Assembly (NCBI RefSeq): GCF_004114425.1
Contig: NZ_RDQF01000038.1
Coordinates: 1 to 64,000, forward strand
Direction of reading: 5' to 3'
DNA: 64,000 nt
Origin: Bradyrhizobium vignae
Lineage (GTDB): Bacteria > Pseudomonadota > Alphaproteobacteria > Rhizobiales > Xanthobacteraceae
Shown here: piece by piece, positions 1 to 8,297 of the stretch
Numbering within the stretch: the first letter of the stretch is position 1
Layout: each line of letters opens with the position of its first letter
Position numbers and translations under genes: made by a program
Notes under the pieces: generated by a model
Databases searched by the model: none
What the model was told of the DNA's origin: nothing
The model's input: the letters and a program-made list of their open reading frames with translations, nothing else

Positions 1-223
1 CATGCCAGCCGTACGTCACGCCATCGTCGATCTCATCCTTCGGCCGCCGTCTCAGCATTGCCCATATTGCCGAAGGCAAATCCGTGAAAAACAGCGGCGA
101 AAACACAATCTGCCAAAGTAGTGCTAGCCTAGGACTGCACCGCGATTATGCCGCGGCCGCGATGGAAACCGGCTCGGCGATTACGCGATTGATTTGGCAT
201 CGAAACCTCCAATGGAGGGTGAC

Positions 224-595
224 ATGCAGAATTGGGAAGGGAATTGGACGAACGCAAAGTTTTGTGACGTTGCGAACCTGATCCTCGGCGCGGTACTGTT
301 CGTTTCGCCCTGGATATTCAGTTTCGATGCGGGGACGGTCTCTCAAAACGCCGTTATCACCGGTATCGCCATCGCGATCCTTGCGGTCGCGGCGCTGGCG
401 GCGTTCGCGGTGTGGGAGGAGTGGCTGAACCTCGTCGTCGGCTTGTGGGCACTGGTATCGCCCTGGGTATTGGGCTTCCAGGGAACCACCGCGATGACGG
501 TGCATGTGATCATCGGCGCGGCGGTCGCAATCTTGGCAGCGATCGAGCTCTGGATTATCCCCAGCAACCCGCCGCGGCTGACCACCGGTAGCTGA
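224..595 (+). CDS. SPW repeat membrane protein
   Basis: A 123-residue, strongly hydrophobic protein with four likely membrane helices arranged as two similar halves. Each half carries a Ser-Pro-Trp motif: FVSPWIFSF near residue 28 and LVSPWVLGF near residue 80. This is the signature of the SPW repeat family, whose function is unknown. The ATG at 224 is chosen because GGAGG lies 6 bases upstream; TTG or ATG starts at 194 and 212 would add 4-10 residues without a better ribosome site. It stands alone on the plus strand, convergent with the long minus-strand operon that ends at 699. Confidence 0.85.
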   Translation: MQNWEGNWTNAKFCDVANLILGAVLFVSPWIFSFDAGTVSQNAVITGIAIAILAVAALAAFAVWEEWLNLVVGLWALVSPWVLGFQGTTAMTVHVIIGAAVAILAAIELWIIPSNPPRLTTGS

Positions 596-698
596 GAAGC
601 TGGATCGTTTGGCTCGTGGCATAGCTTCGCCGTCATCGGAAAAACCCTGTCCAGCCGACGCGGACGAAATTCGGTGCGGGCCTGGGGCCGGCAGCTAC

Positions 699-947
699 TC
701 AGCGCAGTCGGCCTTGGGTCAGCCGTAAGTGCCGCAGCTTGAGTGCCGGCAACCGCTTCATGAGGTCAGCGGAGGCGCCAAGTTCTCCACGCGTGGCGAT
801 CGCCCGGATACCGCTGCGATGCTCTTCGATCAAGCGGTCGCGATCCGTCGCTTCCCAGAGTTTGTGCAGGACGTAGCGCGCGTCGAGATCGTCCATATCC
901 CAGGCGGGATAGGCTCCGATCATCAGCACTTCGGGCTTCGTCGGCAT
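699..947 (-). pseudogene. 2-hydroxyacid dehydrogenase, N-terminal remnant
   Basis: An 82-residue reading frame that resembles only the first 70 or so residues of D-isomer-specific 2-hydroxyacid dehydrogenases (hydroxypyruvate/glyoxylate reductase type). It contains LMIGAYPAWD, an HKLWEA stretch and RAIATRGELGAS. After LPALKL the similarity stops and the frame ends 11 residues later, so the NAD-binding domain and catalytic Arg/Glu/His are missing. It lies 66 bases after the SDR gene on the same strand and was probably the last gene of that operon before a deletion. No activity is expected from the fragment. Confidence 0.6.
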
Positions 948-1013
948 GGTAGGGACTCCTTTTGAGCCCGGTGTAGGGCCGCAAATTGCTTAAGAGGCGC
1001 CGGGACGCGTGGA

Positions 1014-1781
1014 TCACAGACAGGTGGTGATGCCGCCATCGACATAGAGCGTATGGCCGTTGACGAAGGACGACGCCTCGCCGGACAGAAACACGGCAGC
1101 GCCGATCAGTTCGTCGACATTGCCCCAGCGCGAGGCTGGCGTGCGCTTTTCCAGCCATGCCGAGAACTCGGGATTGTCCACGAGAGCCTGGTTCAGGGGA
1201 GTCTTGAAATAGCCGGGTGCGATCGCGTTGACCTGCAGACCGTACCTGGCCCAATCGGCACACATGCCCCGCGTCAGGTTCTTGATTGCTCCCTTGGTCG
1301 CGGTGTACGGCGCAATCCCGGGCCGCGCCAATTCGCTCTGGACCGACGCGATGTTGATGATTTTGCCTTTCCCGCGCGGAATCATATGGCGCGCCACTGC
1401 CTGGCCGACGTAGAAGGCGCTGGAGACGTTGGTCTTGAGCAACTCCTCCCACTTCTCGGCCGGAAACTCCTCCAAGGGCGTGCGGAATTGCATGCCGGCG
1501 TTGTTGACGAGGATGTCAATCGGCCCGATTGCCTCTTCAATGCGTAAGATTCCGCCGCGAACGGCGTCGGACCGAGTCACATCGAAGCTTGTCACTGCGA
1601 CCTCATGGCCGCCGGCCCTGACGCCCGCTGCGGCCGCATCCAGCTTATTGCGATCGCGGCCATTCAGCACCACGGAGGCGCCGTGCTCGGCCAGCCCTCG
1701 GGCGATGGCAAGCCCGATGCCTTGCGATGATCCCGTTATAAGCGCGCGCCGGCCGGCGAGATTGAACAATTCGAATGCCAC
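1014..1781 (-). CDS. SDR oxidoreductase, gluconate 5-dehydrogenase-like
   Basis: Classical short-chain dehydrogenase/reductase of 255 residues, expected to be a cytosolic NAD(P)(H)-dependent enzyme. Visible are the Gly-rich cofactor motif GSSQGIG, the NNAG motif, the catalytic Ser in NIASVQS, the YTATK active site and the C-terminal YVDGG. The overall pattern resembles 5-keto-gluconate reductases. A GTG start at 1781 is preferred because GAGAGGG lies just upstream; the longer frame to 1817 would overlap the aldolase gene. It follows the aldolase gene by 25 bases within the hyu operon. The true substrate is not readable from sequence. Confidence 0.82.
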   Translation of the reverse strand: MAFELFNLAGRRALITGSSQGIGLAIARGLAEHGASVVLNGRDRNKLDAAAAGVRAGGHEVAVTSFDVTRSDAVRGGILRIEEAIGPIDILVNNAGMQFRTPLEEFPAEKWEELLKTNVSSAFYVGQAVARHMIPRGKGKIINIASVQSELARPGIAPYTATKGAIKNLTRGMCADWARYGLQVNAIAPGYFKTPLNQALVDNPEFSAWLEKRTPASRWGNVDELIGAAVFLSGEASSFVNGHTLYVDGGITTCL

Positions 1782-1806
1782 GGGACCCTCTCTCACTGCG
1801 CGTGAC

Positions 1807-2508
1807 TCAGCGCTCAAGCAGCTTCTTGACGCCAGCTAGGCCGACACGCAGGAACGGGTCGGAGTGAATGTAAAAATACCGCACCCCCTGCTCCAGCAGC
1901 GCGGGCAGTTCATCCGATGTCACGAGTGTCCCCGCAACCTTTCCGGCCGCACGGATCTTCTTCACGGCGTAGCCAACTCGCTCCGTCACGGCCTGCGGCC
2001 GCGGCTGCCCGAATGGCGGCGCCGGCGGATAGCCCATGTTCTGTGAGAGGTCGCCGGGTCCAATGAAAAAGACGTCGATCCCTTCCACCGCGAGTAGCGC
2101 ATCGATGTCGTCGATCGCTTTCGGAGTCTCGATCATGGCGATGATGAGCCGATTCTCGTGATCGGCCGGGCATGCGTAGCGCACCGCATCGACGATGGCG
2201 CGCGCCTGGTCTGCTGTATCGACCATCGGCACCATCAGACCGTCGGCGCCGGCATTGAGATAGCGGATCAGAACCGGCCGCTCATGAGAATGCGGGCGCA
2301 CGATCGCGGCGCCACCGGCACCGCGGATGGCTTGGGCCGTGATCCGAACATCCTCGAAGCTCCAGGTGCCATGCTCGCAATCGACGAAGATAGCATCCGC
2401 ACCGAGCTCGATCAGGCGGACTGCCAGCCCCGACGACGAGTGATGGGGCGTGAACATGGTGACCGCCTCGCTCTTGGCAAGGCGCTCGCGTAACTTGGCT
2501 CCGTTCAT
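1807..2508 (-). CDS. HpcH/HpaI family aldolase
   Basis: A 233-residue class II, metal-dependent aldolase of the HpcH/HpaI (2,4-dihydroxyhept-2-ene-1,7-dioate aldolase / citrate lyase beta) family. Members cleave 2-keto-4-hydroxy acids to pyruvate or a related keto acid plus an aldehyde. The barrel motifs are present: FVDCEHGTW early, MIETPKAIDDIDA with the metal-binding Glu, and FIGPGDLSQNMG. It sits between two SDR genes with gaps of 15 and 25 bases, so it is almost certainly co-transcribed with hyuA and hyuB. It probably splits a keto-hydroxy acid made later in the pathway, but the substrate is inferred only from family. Confidence 0.85.
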   Translation of the reverse strand: MNGAKLRERLAKSEAVTMFTPHHSSSGLAVRLIELGADAIFVDCEHGTWSFEDVRITAQAIRGAGGAAIVRPHSHERPVLIRYLNAGADGLMVPMVDTADQARAIVDAVRYACPADHENRLIIAMIETPKAIDDIDALLAVEGIDVFFIGPGDLSQNMGYPPAPPFGQPRPQAVTERVGYAVKKIRAAGKVAGTLVTSDELPALLEQGVRYFYIHSDPFLRVGLAGVKKLLER

Positions 2509-2523
2509 GGGAGATCCTCTTCT

Positions 2524-3327
2524 CTAGCTTTTCGGCTTGTCGGCGAGGCCCGCGGGTGCACCCACCCAACGGGCCGTTTCGATGTCCGCGGACGTATCCC
2601 GCATGAAGGTCGGACAGATGTGCAACTCTGGGATCACGGCGCCCTTTTGCAGGCTCGCACATAGCAGCACCGCACGCGCGACGTCGTGCGGATTGAGCAT
2701 CGCGGCGCGTTCGCTATCCAGCGGCGGGCGCGCGCGGTTATCCATGATAGGCGTGTCGGTCTCGCCTGGAAGGATCGTCGTTGCTCGGATGCCCTGGTTA
2801 CGAAACGTGTTGTGTAGGAACGTCATGAAGTTCTTCACGCCGGCCTTGGCTGCACCGTAGGCTGCTCCCCCGAGCAGGTTCGGATTGACGACGGCCAGCG
2901 AGGAGACCGTGATGATCGTGCCATCCTTCTTCGCGAGCATGTCATCCAGCACGGCCTGCGTCAGGTTGAACACGGCCGTGAGATTGACGTTGACTGTGGC
3001 GTTCCACTCCGCCTCGCTGATGAAACGCGCGTTCAGCACCTTGCTCGCGCTGCCGGCGTTATTAACGAGGATGTCGACCGACCCGACATGGCCTTTCACC
3101 CAGGCGACAGTCTCCAGGATCGCATCCCGCGACGCGACGTCGAGCGCGCGAGCGACGGCTTTGCCGCCCGCCTTCTCGATCACTGACGCAACTTCCTGCA
3201 GCGGCGCGATACGCCGCCCCGTCACGACCACCGTCGCGCCTTCCCGCGCAAGCAGGATCACCGTCTCGCGCCCGATCCCTGTTCCCGCACCCGTGACGAG
3301 TGCGATCTTCCCATCGAGCATACCCAT
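2524..3327 (-). CDS. SDR family oxidoreductase
   Basis: A 267-residue classical SDR. It has the TGAGTGIG cofactor loop at residues 12-19, NNAGSA, a catalytic Ser in TVSSLAV, and the YGAAK Tyr/Lys pair. The last 30 residues replace the usual VDGG ending with a stretch reading VIPELHICPTFM. Such an ending occurs in SDRs annotated as 3-oxoacyl-ACP reductase-like, so the substrate cannot be named. It starts 7 bases after the hyuB stop and ends 15 bases before the aldolase gene, which indicates co-transcription in the hyu operon. Confidence 0.83.
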   Translation of the reverse strand: MGMLDGKIALVTGAGTGIGRETVILLAREGATVVVTGRRIAPLQEVASVIEKAGGKAVARALDVASRDAILETVAWVKGHVGSVDILVNNAGSASKVLNARFISEAEWNATVNVNLTAVFNLTQAVLDDMLAKKDGTIITVSSLAVVNPNLLGGAAYGAAKAGVKNFMTFLHNTFRNQGIRATTILPGETDTPIMDNRARPPLDSERAAMLNPHDVARAVLLCASLQKGAVIPELHICPTFMRDTSADIETARWVGAPAGLADKPKS

Positions 3328-3334
3328 GATTGTC

Positions 3335-5017
3335 CTATTCGGCGGCGCTCGCCGCCATGCTTGTGGGCTGATAGCCGTAAATCTGCCTCGCGGCGGCAGC
3401 CGTGATCAAGCCTTCGGCGAGATCGAGCTCGATCGCAGCCGCCGTGCGCTCGGACGTCCGTCCCCACCCGCCGCCGCCGGGCGTCTCGACCTCGAGCCGA
3501 TCGCCGGTCTTCAGCACCACCTTGCCCTTGGGAAACTGCGGTTCGCCATTCCGGTACACCTTGCCGGCGCTGCCCGACTTGCCGCCGACCACGCCGAAGC
3601 AGGGATGGCGCACGCGTTCCGACGCCAGATAGATGTTCATCGGGTTGCGCCCGAGATTGCGCAGCACGACGCGCTGGCCGAGGCCGCCGCGGCTCTTGCC
3701 GGCGCCGCCGGAATCTGGGATCAGCTCCTTGCACTCCGTGAGCGCTGGCACCGCGATCTCGAACATCTCGATCGCCGTGACCTTGCAATTCGATGGGAAG
3801 CTCAGCGTATCAAGACCGTCGAATTCGGCGCGGGCGCCCTGCCCGCCGTGAAAATTCTGCACCGAACCGTATTGCGAACCGTCGTCACGCCGTCCGACGC
3901 AATTGGCGGCCCAGATCGGCGCGCCGCCGCTGTCGCCCATCACCTTGCCGGGCACCACGCCTTCCAGCGCTTTGAAGATCAGCGACGGGATCACATGTCC
4001 GATCAGGTTGCGCGAATTGCCCGCCGTCCATTCCTCCGGATTGAGGATAGAGCCGAGCGGCGCCTCGTCCGTAATCGGCGTGATGCAGCCCTCGTTGTTC
4101 GGCGTATCCGGGTCGAGCAGGCATTTCAACGCATAGACCGAGTGGGCGTAGCGATAATTGGTGCGGCAGTTGATCGAGTGAAGGATCTGCTCGGACGTAC
4201 CGGCATAGTCGACGTGAATGGAATCGTCGCGGACGATCACGGCCGCCCTGAGCGTGACGTCGGTATCGTAGCCGTCGAGCAGCACCTCGGCGCTGTAGGT
4301 GCCGTTCGGCCATTGCCGGATCGCGCGGCGGGTCTGCGCCTCGGAGCGGGTGTGGATCGCATCCGCGAGTTCGTCGATCCCATCGAGATCATACTCGTCG
4401 AGGAACTTGACCAGCTCGCGGCCCATCACGTTGTTGGCCGCGACCATGGATTCGAGGTCACCCATTACCTCGGTCGGCAGGCGAACGGAGGCAGCGATTA
4501 TGTCGAGGACGTCCTGATTGGGAACGCCGGCCTTGTGCAGCTTCACTATCGGGAAGCGAATACCTTCCTCGAAGATATCGCTGGCTTCGGAGTGCAAGGG
4601 CGCGCCGCCGATGTCGGGCAGATGCGCGATCGAACCCGCATAGGCCACGACCTTGCCTTTCTTGAAGATCGGCGTGATCATGGTGACGTCAGGCAGATGG
4701 CCGGTGCCGATCTCCGGATCATTGGTAGCGAGCACGTCGCCCTCCTGCAACGTGTCGACTGGAAACTTCGTCAGGAAGTATTTCTGCGCGGCGACTGGCA
4801 GCGAGGTGATGAACACCGGAATCGACCAGGTGCATTGCGCGAGCGCGCGGCCGCGGCTGTCGAGCAGCACCGTCACATAGTCGTGGTTCTCGCGCACGAT
4901 CGGCGAGAACGCGGTCCGGCCGAGCACGATGTCGGCCTGGTCGGCGATGAAGATCAGTCGATTCCACATCACCTGAAGATTGATGGGATCGTTGAAATCG
5001 GCAGTGTTCACGGACAT
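3335..5017 (-). CDS. hyuB: Hydantoinase B/oxoprolinase family subunit
   Basis: A 560-residue protein of the hydantoinase B family. With its HyuA partner it makes an ATP-dependent amidohydrolase that opens five-membered cyclic amides such as 5-oxoproline or N-methylhydantoin, or that carboxylates ketones. Diagnostic stretches are the N-terminal DPINLQVMWNRL, SPIVRENHDY, ATNDPEIGTGHLPDV and the Gly-rich C-terminal ETPGGGGWG. Length is typical of the family. It starts 13 bases after hyuA. No carbamoylase (hyuC) or racemase is visible in the operon, so the product is probably processed by the neighbouring aminotransferase, SDRs and aldolase rather than by the classical hydantoin route. Confidence 0.9.
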   Translation of the reverse strand: MSVNTADFNDPINLQVMWNRLIFIADQADIVLGRTAFSPIVRENHDYVTVLLDSRGRALAQCTWSIPVFITSLPVAAQKYFLTKFPVDTLQEGDVLATNDPEIGTGHLPDVTMITPIFKKGKVVAYAGSIAHLPDIGGAPLHSEASDIFEEGIRFPIVKLHKAGVPNQDVLDIIAASVRLPTEVMGDLESMVAANNVMGRELVKFLDEYDLDGIDELADAIHTRSEAQTRRAIRQWPNGTYSAEVLLDGYDTDVTLRAAVIVRDDSIHVDYAGTSEQILHSINCRTNYRYAHSVYALKCLLDPDTPNNEGCITPITDEAPLGSILNPEEWTAGNSRNLIGHVIPSLIFKALEGVVPGKVMGDSGGAPIWAANCVGRRDDGSQYGSVQNFHGGQGARAEFDGLDTLSFPSNCKVTAIEMFEIAVPALTECKELIPDSGGAGKSRGGLGQRVVLRNLGRNPMNIYLASERVRHPCFGVVGGKSGSAGKVYRNGEPQFPKGKVVLKTGDRLEVETPGGGGWGRTSERTAAAIELDLAEGLITAAAARQIYGYQPTSMAASAAE

Positions 5018-5030
5018 GGTGGCGTCGTCC

Positions 5031-7097
5031 CTAGGCGATGTTGATCACGAGATTGCCGTTGATATCGACATGCGCCGTGCCGCTCGGCCCGATGACGGCG
5101 GTCGACTCTCGTTGCTCGACGATGGCGGGCCCCTGGATGGCTACGCCCACCGGCAGCTTGTAGTGATCGTAAACCGGCGTTTCGGCGAAGCCGCCGCGCT
5201 CGCTAAAATAGACCGAGCGCGCGCCCTTCTTCGCCTCGGCAGCATGGCGCGTGTGCGGACGGGTCACACGATCCTTCTCACCGCTGGAGCGCAGGCGCCA
5301 GGTGATCACCTCAACGGACGAGCCCGCGACCGTGCGGCCGAACAGTTCGCGATAGAGCTTGTAGAAATTGCCGAGCAGTTGTTCGAAGAATTTCTCCCGC
5401 GGCACGCTGGGATCGGGCAGCGCGACCGTAATCTCGTGGCCCTGACCGACATGTCGCATGTCGACCGTGTAGCTGTTCACGATCGTCTCCGGCGCAACAC
5501 CGGCGGCGCGGACGACTTCTGCACCTTGCGCGGAGAGATCGCCAAGCAGGCGATCCATGGTCTCAAAGTCCCAATTGTCCACCTGCATCGGGAAGCTCGC
5601 CGACAGATCGACCGCAACCGGCGCAATCAGCAGGCCGATCGCCGACGTGACGCCCGCACCGGTCGGGCAGATGATACGCTTGATGCCGAGCTTGCGCGCG
5701 ATGCCATAGGCATGCACGGGCCCGGCGCCGCCGAATGCGACCATCGGCAGGCTGCGCGGATCGACGCCGAGGTCGGTCGCATGCACCGCGGCCGCCTTGC
5801 TCATGGATTCATTTACGAGATCGTGGATGCCGAAGGCGCAGCGGGAAACGCTGACGTCGAGCGAAGCTGCAAGCTTCGTCATCGCCGCCAACGCCGCATC
5901 CTTCGACACCTTGAACGAACCGCCGACGAAAGATTCGGTGCCCATATAGCCGAGCAGGATGTCGGCGTCCGTCACGGTCGGCTCGGTGCCGCCGCGCTGA
6001 TATGCGGCCGGCCCGGGCATCGCGCCCGCCGAGCGCGGCCCGACATCGAGCAGGCCGAGCGGATTCTTGGCCGCGATCGATCCGCCGCCGGCGCCGATCT
6101 CGATCATCCGGATCGACTGGATTTTGAGCGGAAAGCCCGAGCCCTTGCGGAAGCGATGATAGTGCGCGACTTCGAGGTCGGTGCCAACCGTCGGCTCGCC
6201 GTTCGGGATCAGGCACAATTTAGCGGTGGTGCCGCCCATGTCGAAGGACAGCACGCTGCCCTCGCCGGCGATGCGGCCGAATTCGGCAGCGGCAACGGCG
6301 CCGGCGGCCGGGCCCGATTCAATCAGGCGCACCGGCAGCTCCGCGGCGCGGCTGCTCGGCACCAGACCGCCCGACGAGGTCATCCATAGCACCTGGCGAT
6401 CGATGCCCTTGGCGGCGAATTCGCGCTCGAGATGGGCGACGTGGCCGGACATCTGCGGCCGCGTGTAGGCATTGACGACGGTGGTCGAGGCGCGGTCGAA
6501 CTCGCGGACCTCTGGGCAGACTTCCGAGGACAGCGATACGAAGATATCAGGATCTTCCTCGCGCAGCAGCGCTGCGATGCGCTGCTCGTGGTCAGGATAT
6601 TTGTAGGCGTGCAGCAGACAGACGGCGACGGACTTGATGCCCTCCTGTCGCAGCCGCCCAGCGATCTCGCGGACCGTGTCCTCCTCCAGCGCCGTGATGA
6701 CCTCGCCATCCGCAGACATCCGCTCGACTGCGCCAAAGCTGTTGGCGCGCGTCACCAGCGGGTCGGGATATTTCAAATTCAGGTCGTAGAGATCGTAGCG
6801 CCCTTCGTTACGGATCCGCAGCATGTCCTGGAAGCCGGCGGTCGAGATGAACCCGGTCTTGACGCCCTTCCGCTCCAGCACCGCGTTGGTGACGACGGTG
6901 GTGGCGCCGAGCACCTGCAGATGATCGACATCGACCACGTCGCCGAATTCCCCGAGCAGTTCGGAGACGCCCCGAACCACGGCTTCGGCAGGATTGGACG
7001 GGGTACTCAGCACCTTGTGGAGATGCAGCTCGCCTTGGTCGTCGAGCAGCGCGAAATCGGTGAAGGTTCCCCCGGTATCGAATGCGAGCTTGGCCAT
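5031..7097 (-). CDS. hyuA: Hydantoinase A/oxoprolinase family subunit
   Basis: A 688-residue, ASKHA-type ATP-binding subunit of hydantoinase/oxoprolinase. The N-terminal phosphate loop reads DTGGTFTD at about residues 8-15, followed by GATTVVTNAVLERKG. A second nucleotide-binding block, SFDMGGTTAKLCL, lies mid-protein and a GGAGPVHA motif follows. The ATG at 7097 is preferred to the frame start at 7175 because GAGGA stands 6 bases upstream and the protein then begins right at the ATPase fold. A palindrome suited to the Nac-like regulator lies 74-94 bases upstream. The substrate could be 5-oxoproline, a hydantoin or another cyclic or ketone compound. Confidence 0.9.
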   Translation of the reverse strand: MAKLAFDTGGTFTDFALLDDQGELHLHKVLSTPSNPAEAVVRGVSELLGEFGDVVDVDHLQVLGATTVVTNAVLERKGVKTGFISTAGFQDMLRIRNEGRYDLYDLNLKYPDPLVTRANSFGAVERMSADGEVITALEEDTVREIAGRLRQEGIKSVAVCLLHAYKYPDHEQRIAALLREEDPDIFVSLSSEVCPEVREFDRASTTVVNAYTRPQMSGHVAHLEREFAAKGIDRQVLWMTSSGGLVPSSRAAELPVRLIESGPAAGAVAAAEFGRIAGEGSVLSFDMGGTTAKLCLIPNGEPTVGTDLEVAHYHRFRKGSGFPLKIQSIRMIEIGAGGGSIAAKNPLGLLDVGPRSAGAMPGPAAYQRGGTEPTVTDADILLGYMGTESFVGGSFKVSKDAALAAMTKLAASLDVSVSRCAFGIHDLVNESMSKAAAVHATDLGVDPRSLPMVAFGGAGPVHAYGIARKLGIKRIICPTGAGVTSAIGLLIAPVAVDLSASFPMQVDNWDFETMDRLLGDLSAQGAEVVRAAGVAPETIVNSYTVDMRHVGQGHEITVALPDPSVPREKFFEQLLGNFYKLYRELFGRTVAGSSVEVITWRLRSSGEKDRVTRPHTRHAAEAKKGARSVYFSERGGFAETPVYDHYKLPVGVAIQGPAIVEQRESTAVIGPSGTAHVDINGNLVINIA

Positions 7098-7170
7098 CTG
7101 TTTCCTCGGAGCTGTCATCTTCGAGGGTAGGAAATGAGCCTCCACGCGACCACCACAACTCCAGTCTGCC

Positions 7171-7191
7171 GCCATAGGTTTTGTTTATGGC
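7171..7191. promoter_or_regulatory. Nac-type operator upstream of hyuA
   Basis: An inverted repeat GCCATA-N9-TATGGC lies 74 bases before the hyuA start. It contains ATA-N9-TAT, the established binding pattern of the LysR-family regulator Nac. The same half-sites, spacing and left flank (GTCTGCC) recur at 14277-14304 upstream of the transporter gene. A Nac-like regulator is encoded directly upstream. Binding is inferred. Confidence 0.7.
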
Positions 7192-7277
7192 CTGGCAAAG
7201 CCGGCACGATGCAACAACACGAAAGCGCGAAAACAACACCATGCACAATAGAATGGCCGCAGCCGGCAGCCGTGTCG

Positions 7278-8219
7278 CTAGACCGCCCGGATACCCTGCG
7301 GATGGCTGCGCATGAGCTTCTCCACGACGGTCAGAAGCACCGAGCGCGTGGCAAGCGCGGGCTCCGACAACGGCAGGTGATCGGAGACGCACAAGGAGAC
7401 GGTCGCCTCTATGGCGGGGCGCACCAGCCGTCGCACCTCGACACCGGCAAAGCTTGATGCGCTGGCGGCGGCGACCGACGCCGGCAGGATGGCCGAGCCC
7501 AGCCCTTCGGTCACGGCCGCACCGAGCGCGGAGACCGATTCGATCTCGGAGGCGACATTCGGCGTCACCCGCGCCCGCGCCAGGGACTCGTCGATCAGGC
7601 GACGCAGGAAATGGCCTTGGCTCGGCAGCAGCAGCTTGACGTCGGCCAGCGCCGACAGCGGCAGTGGCTCGTCACTCGGCTTCTTTGCCGTCGTCTCGGC
7701 GCGCGAGACCAGATACAGCTCCTCGCGAAACAAGGGCTGCAGCTTGACGCCCTTAATTGGACCGGAACCGTAGATCATGGCCATGTCCATCTTGCCGGTC
7801 ATGATCAGCTCGCTCAGCACATGACCAAAGCTGTCGTTGATATGGACGATGATCTGCGGATGCAGCGCCGACATCTCCTTCAAGATCGGCAGCGACAGCG
7901 TGCTCGACGCCGAATAAGTCGCCAGGCCAATCGACACCCGTCCCGCCAGCGCCTTGGTCGATTGATCGATATCGGTCTGGGCTTGCTCGATCTGCTTCAG
8001 CAACAATTGCGCATGACGGTAGAGAATCAGGCCGGCTTCGGTCGGCACGATGCCGTGGTTGCTGCGGAGCAGCAGCTTGTGCTTGAAGTGGCTCTCCAGT
8101 GCCGCGATCTGCTGCGACAGCGCCGGCTGCGCGGTTCGCAATAGGCCGGCGGCGCGTGAAACGCTGCCGGCATCGACGACCTTGACGAAGCTCTTCAGCT
8201 TCCTGAAATCGACGCTCAT
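7278..8219 (-). CDS. LysR regulator, Nac-like
   Basis: A 313-residue LysR-type transcriptional regulator. The N-terminal winged helix-turn-helix (SVSRAAGLLRTAQPALSQQ, residues 17-35) is followed by a substrate-binding domain starting near GRVSIGL at residue 93. Throughout, it aligns by eye with enterobacterial Nac (for example LKSFVKVVDAGS and AQPALSQQ). The ATG at 8219 starts the usual N-terminus SVDFRKLKSF; the frame to 8261 adds 14 atypical residues. Unlike most LysR genes it points the same way as its probable targets, between the aminotransferase and hyuA. It probably controls the two GCCATA-N9-TATGGC sites; its coinducer is unknown. Confidence 0.88.
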   Translation of the reverse strand: MSVDFRKLKSFVKVVDAGSVSRAAGLLRTAQPALSQQIAALESHFKHKLLLRSNHGIVPTEAGLILYRHAQLLLKQIEQAQTDIDQSTKALAGRVSIGLATYSASSTLSLPILKEMSALHPQIIVHINDSFGHVLSELIMTGKMDMAMIYGSGPIKGVKLQPLFREELYLVSRAETTAKKPSDEPLPLSALADVKLLLPSQGHFLRRLIDESLARARVTPNVASEIESVSALGAAVTEGLGSAILPASVAAASASSFAGVEVRRLVRPAIEATVSLCVSDHLPLSEPALATRSVLLTVVEKLMRSHPQGIRAV

Positions 8220-8297
8220 GAGGATGGAATGCTGCTCTGGAACCACGCTCCTATCAGGCACTATCCCTTATCTAGCCCATTGATTTCAATCGGTTTC

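Noticed and set aside
2885..5044. A 719-codon plus-strand open frame
   Set aside because: It is antisense to hyuB, is rich in Arg, Ala and His without any motif, and is a usual by-product of high-GC codon bias.
4980..6389. A 469-codon plus-strand open frame
   Set aside because: Antisense to hyuA, with the same composition artefact and no ribosome site.
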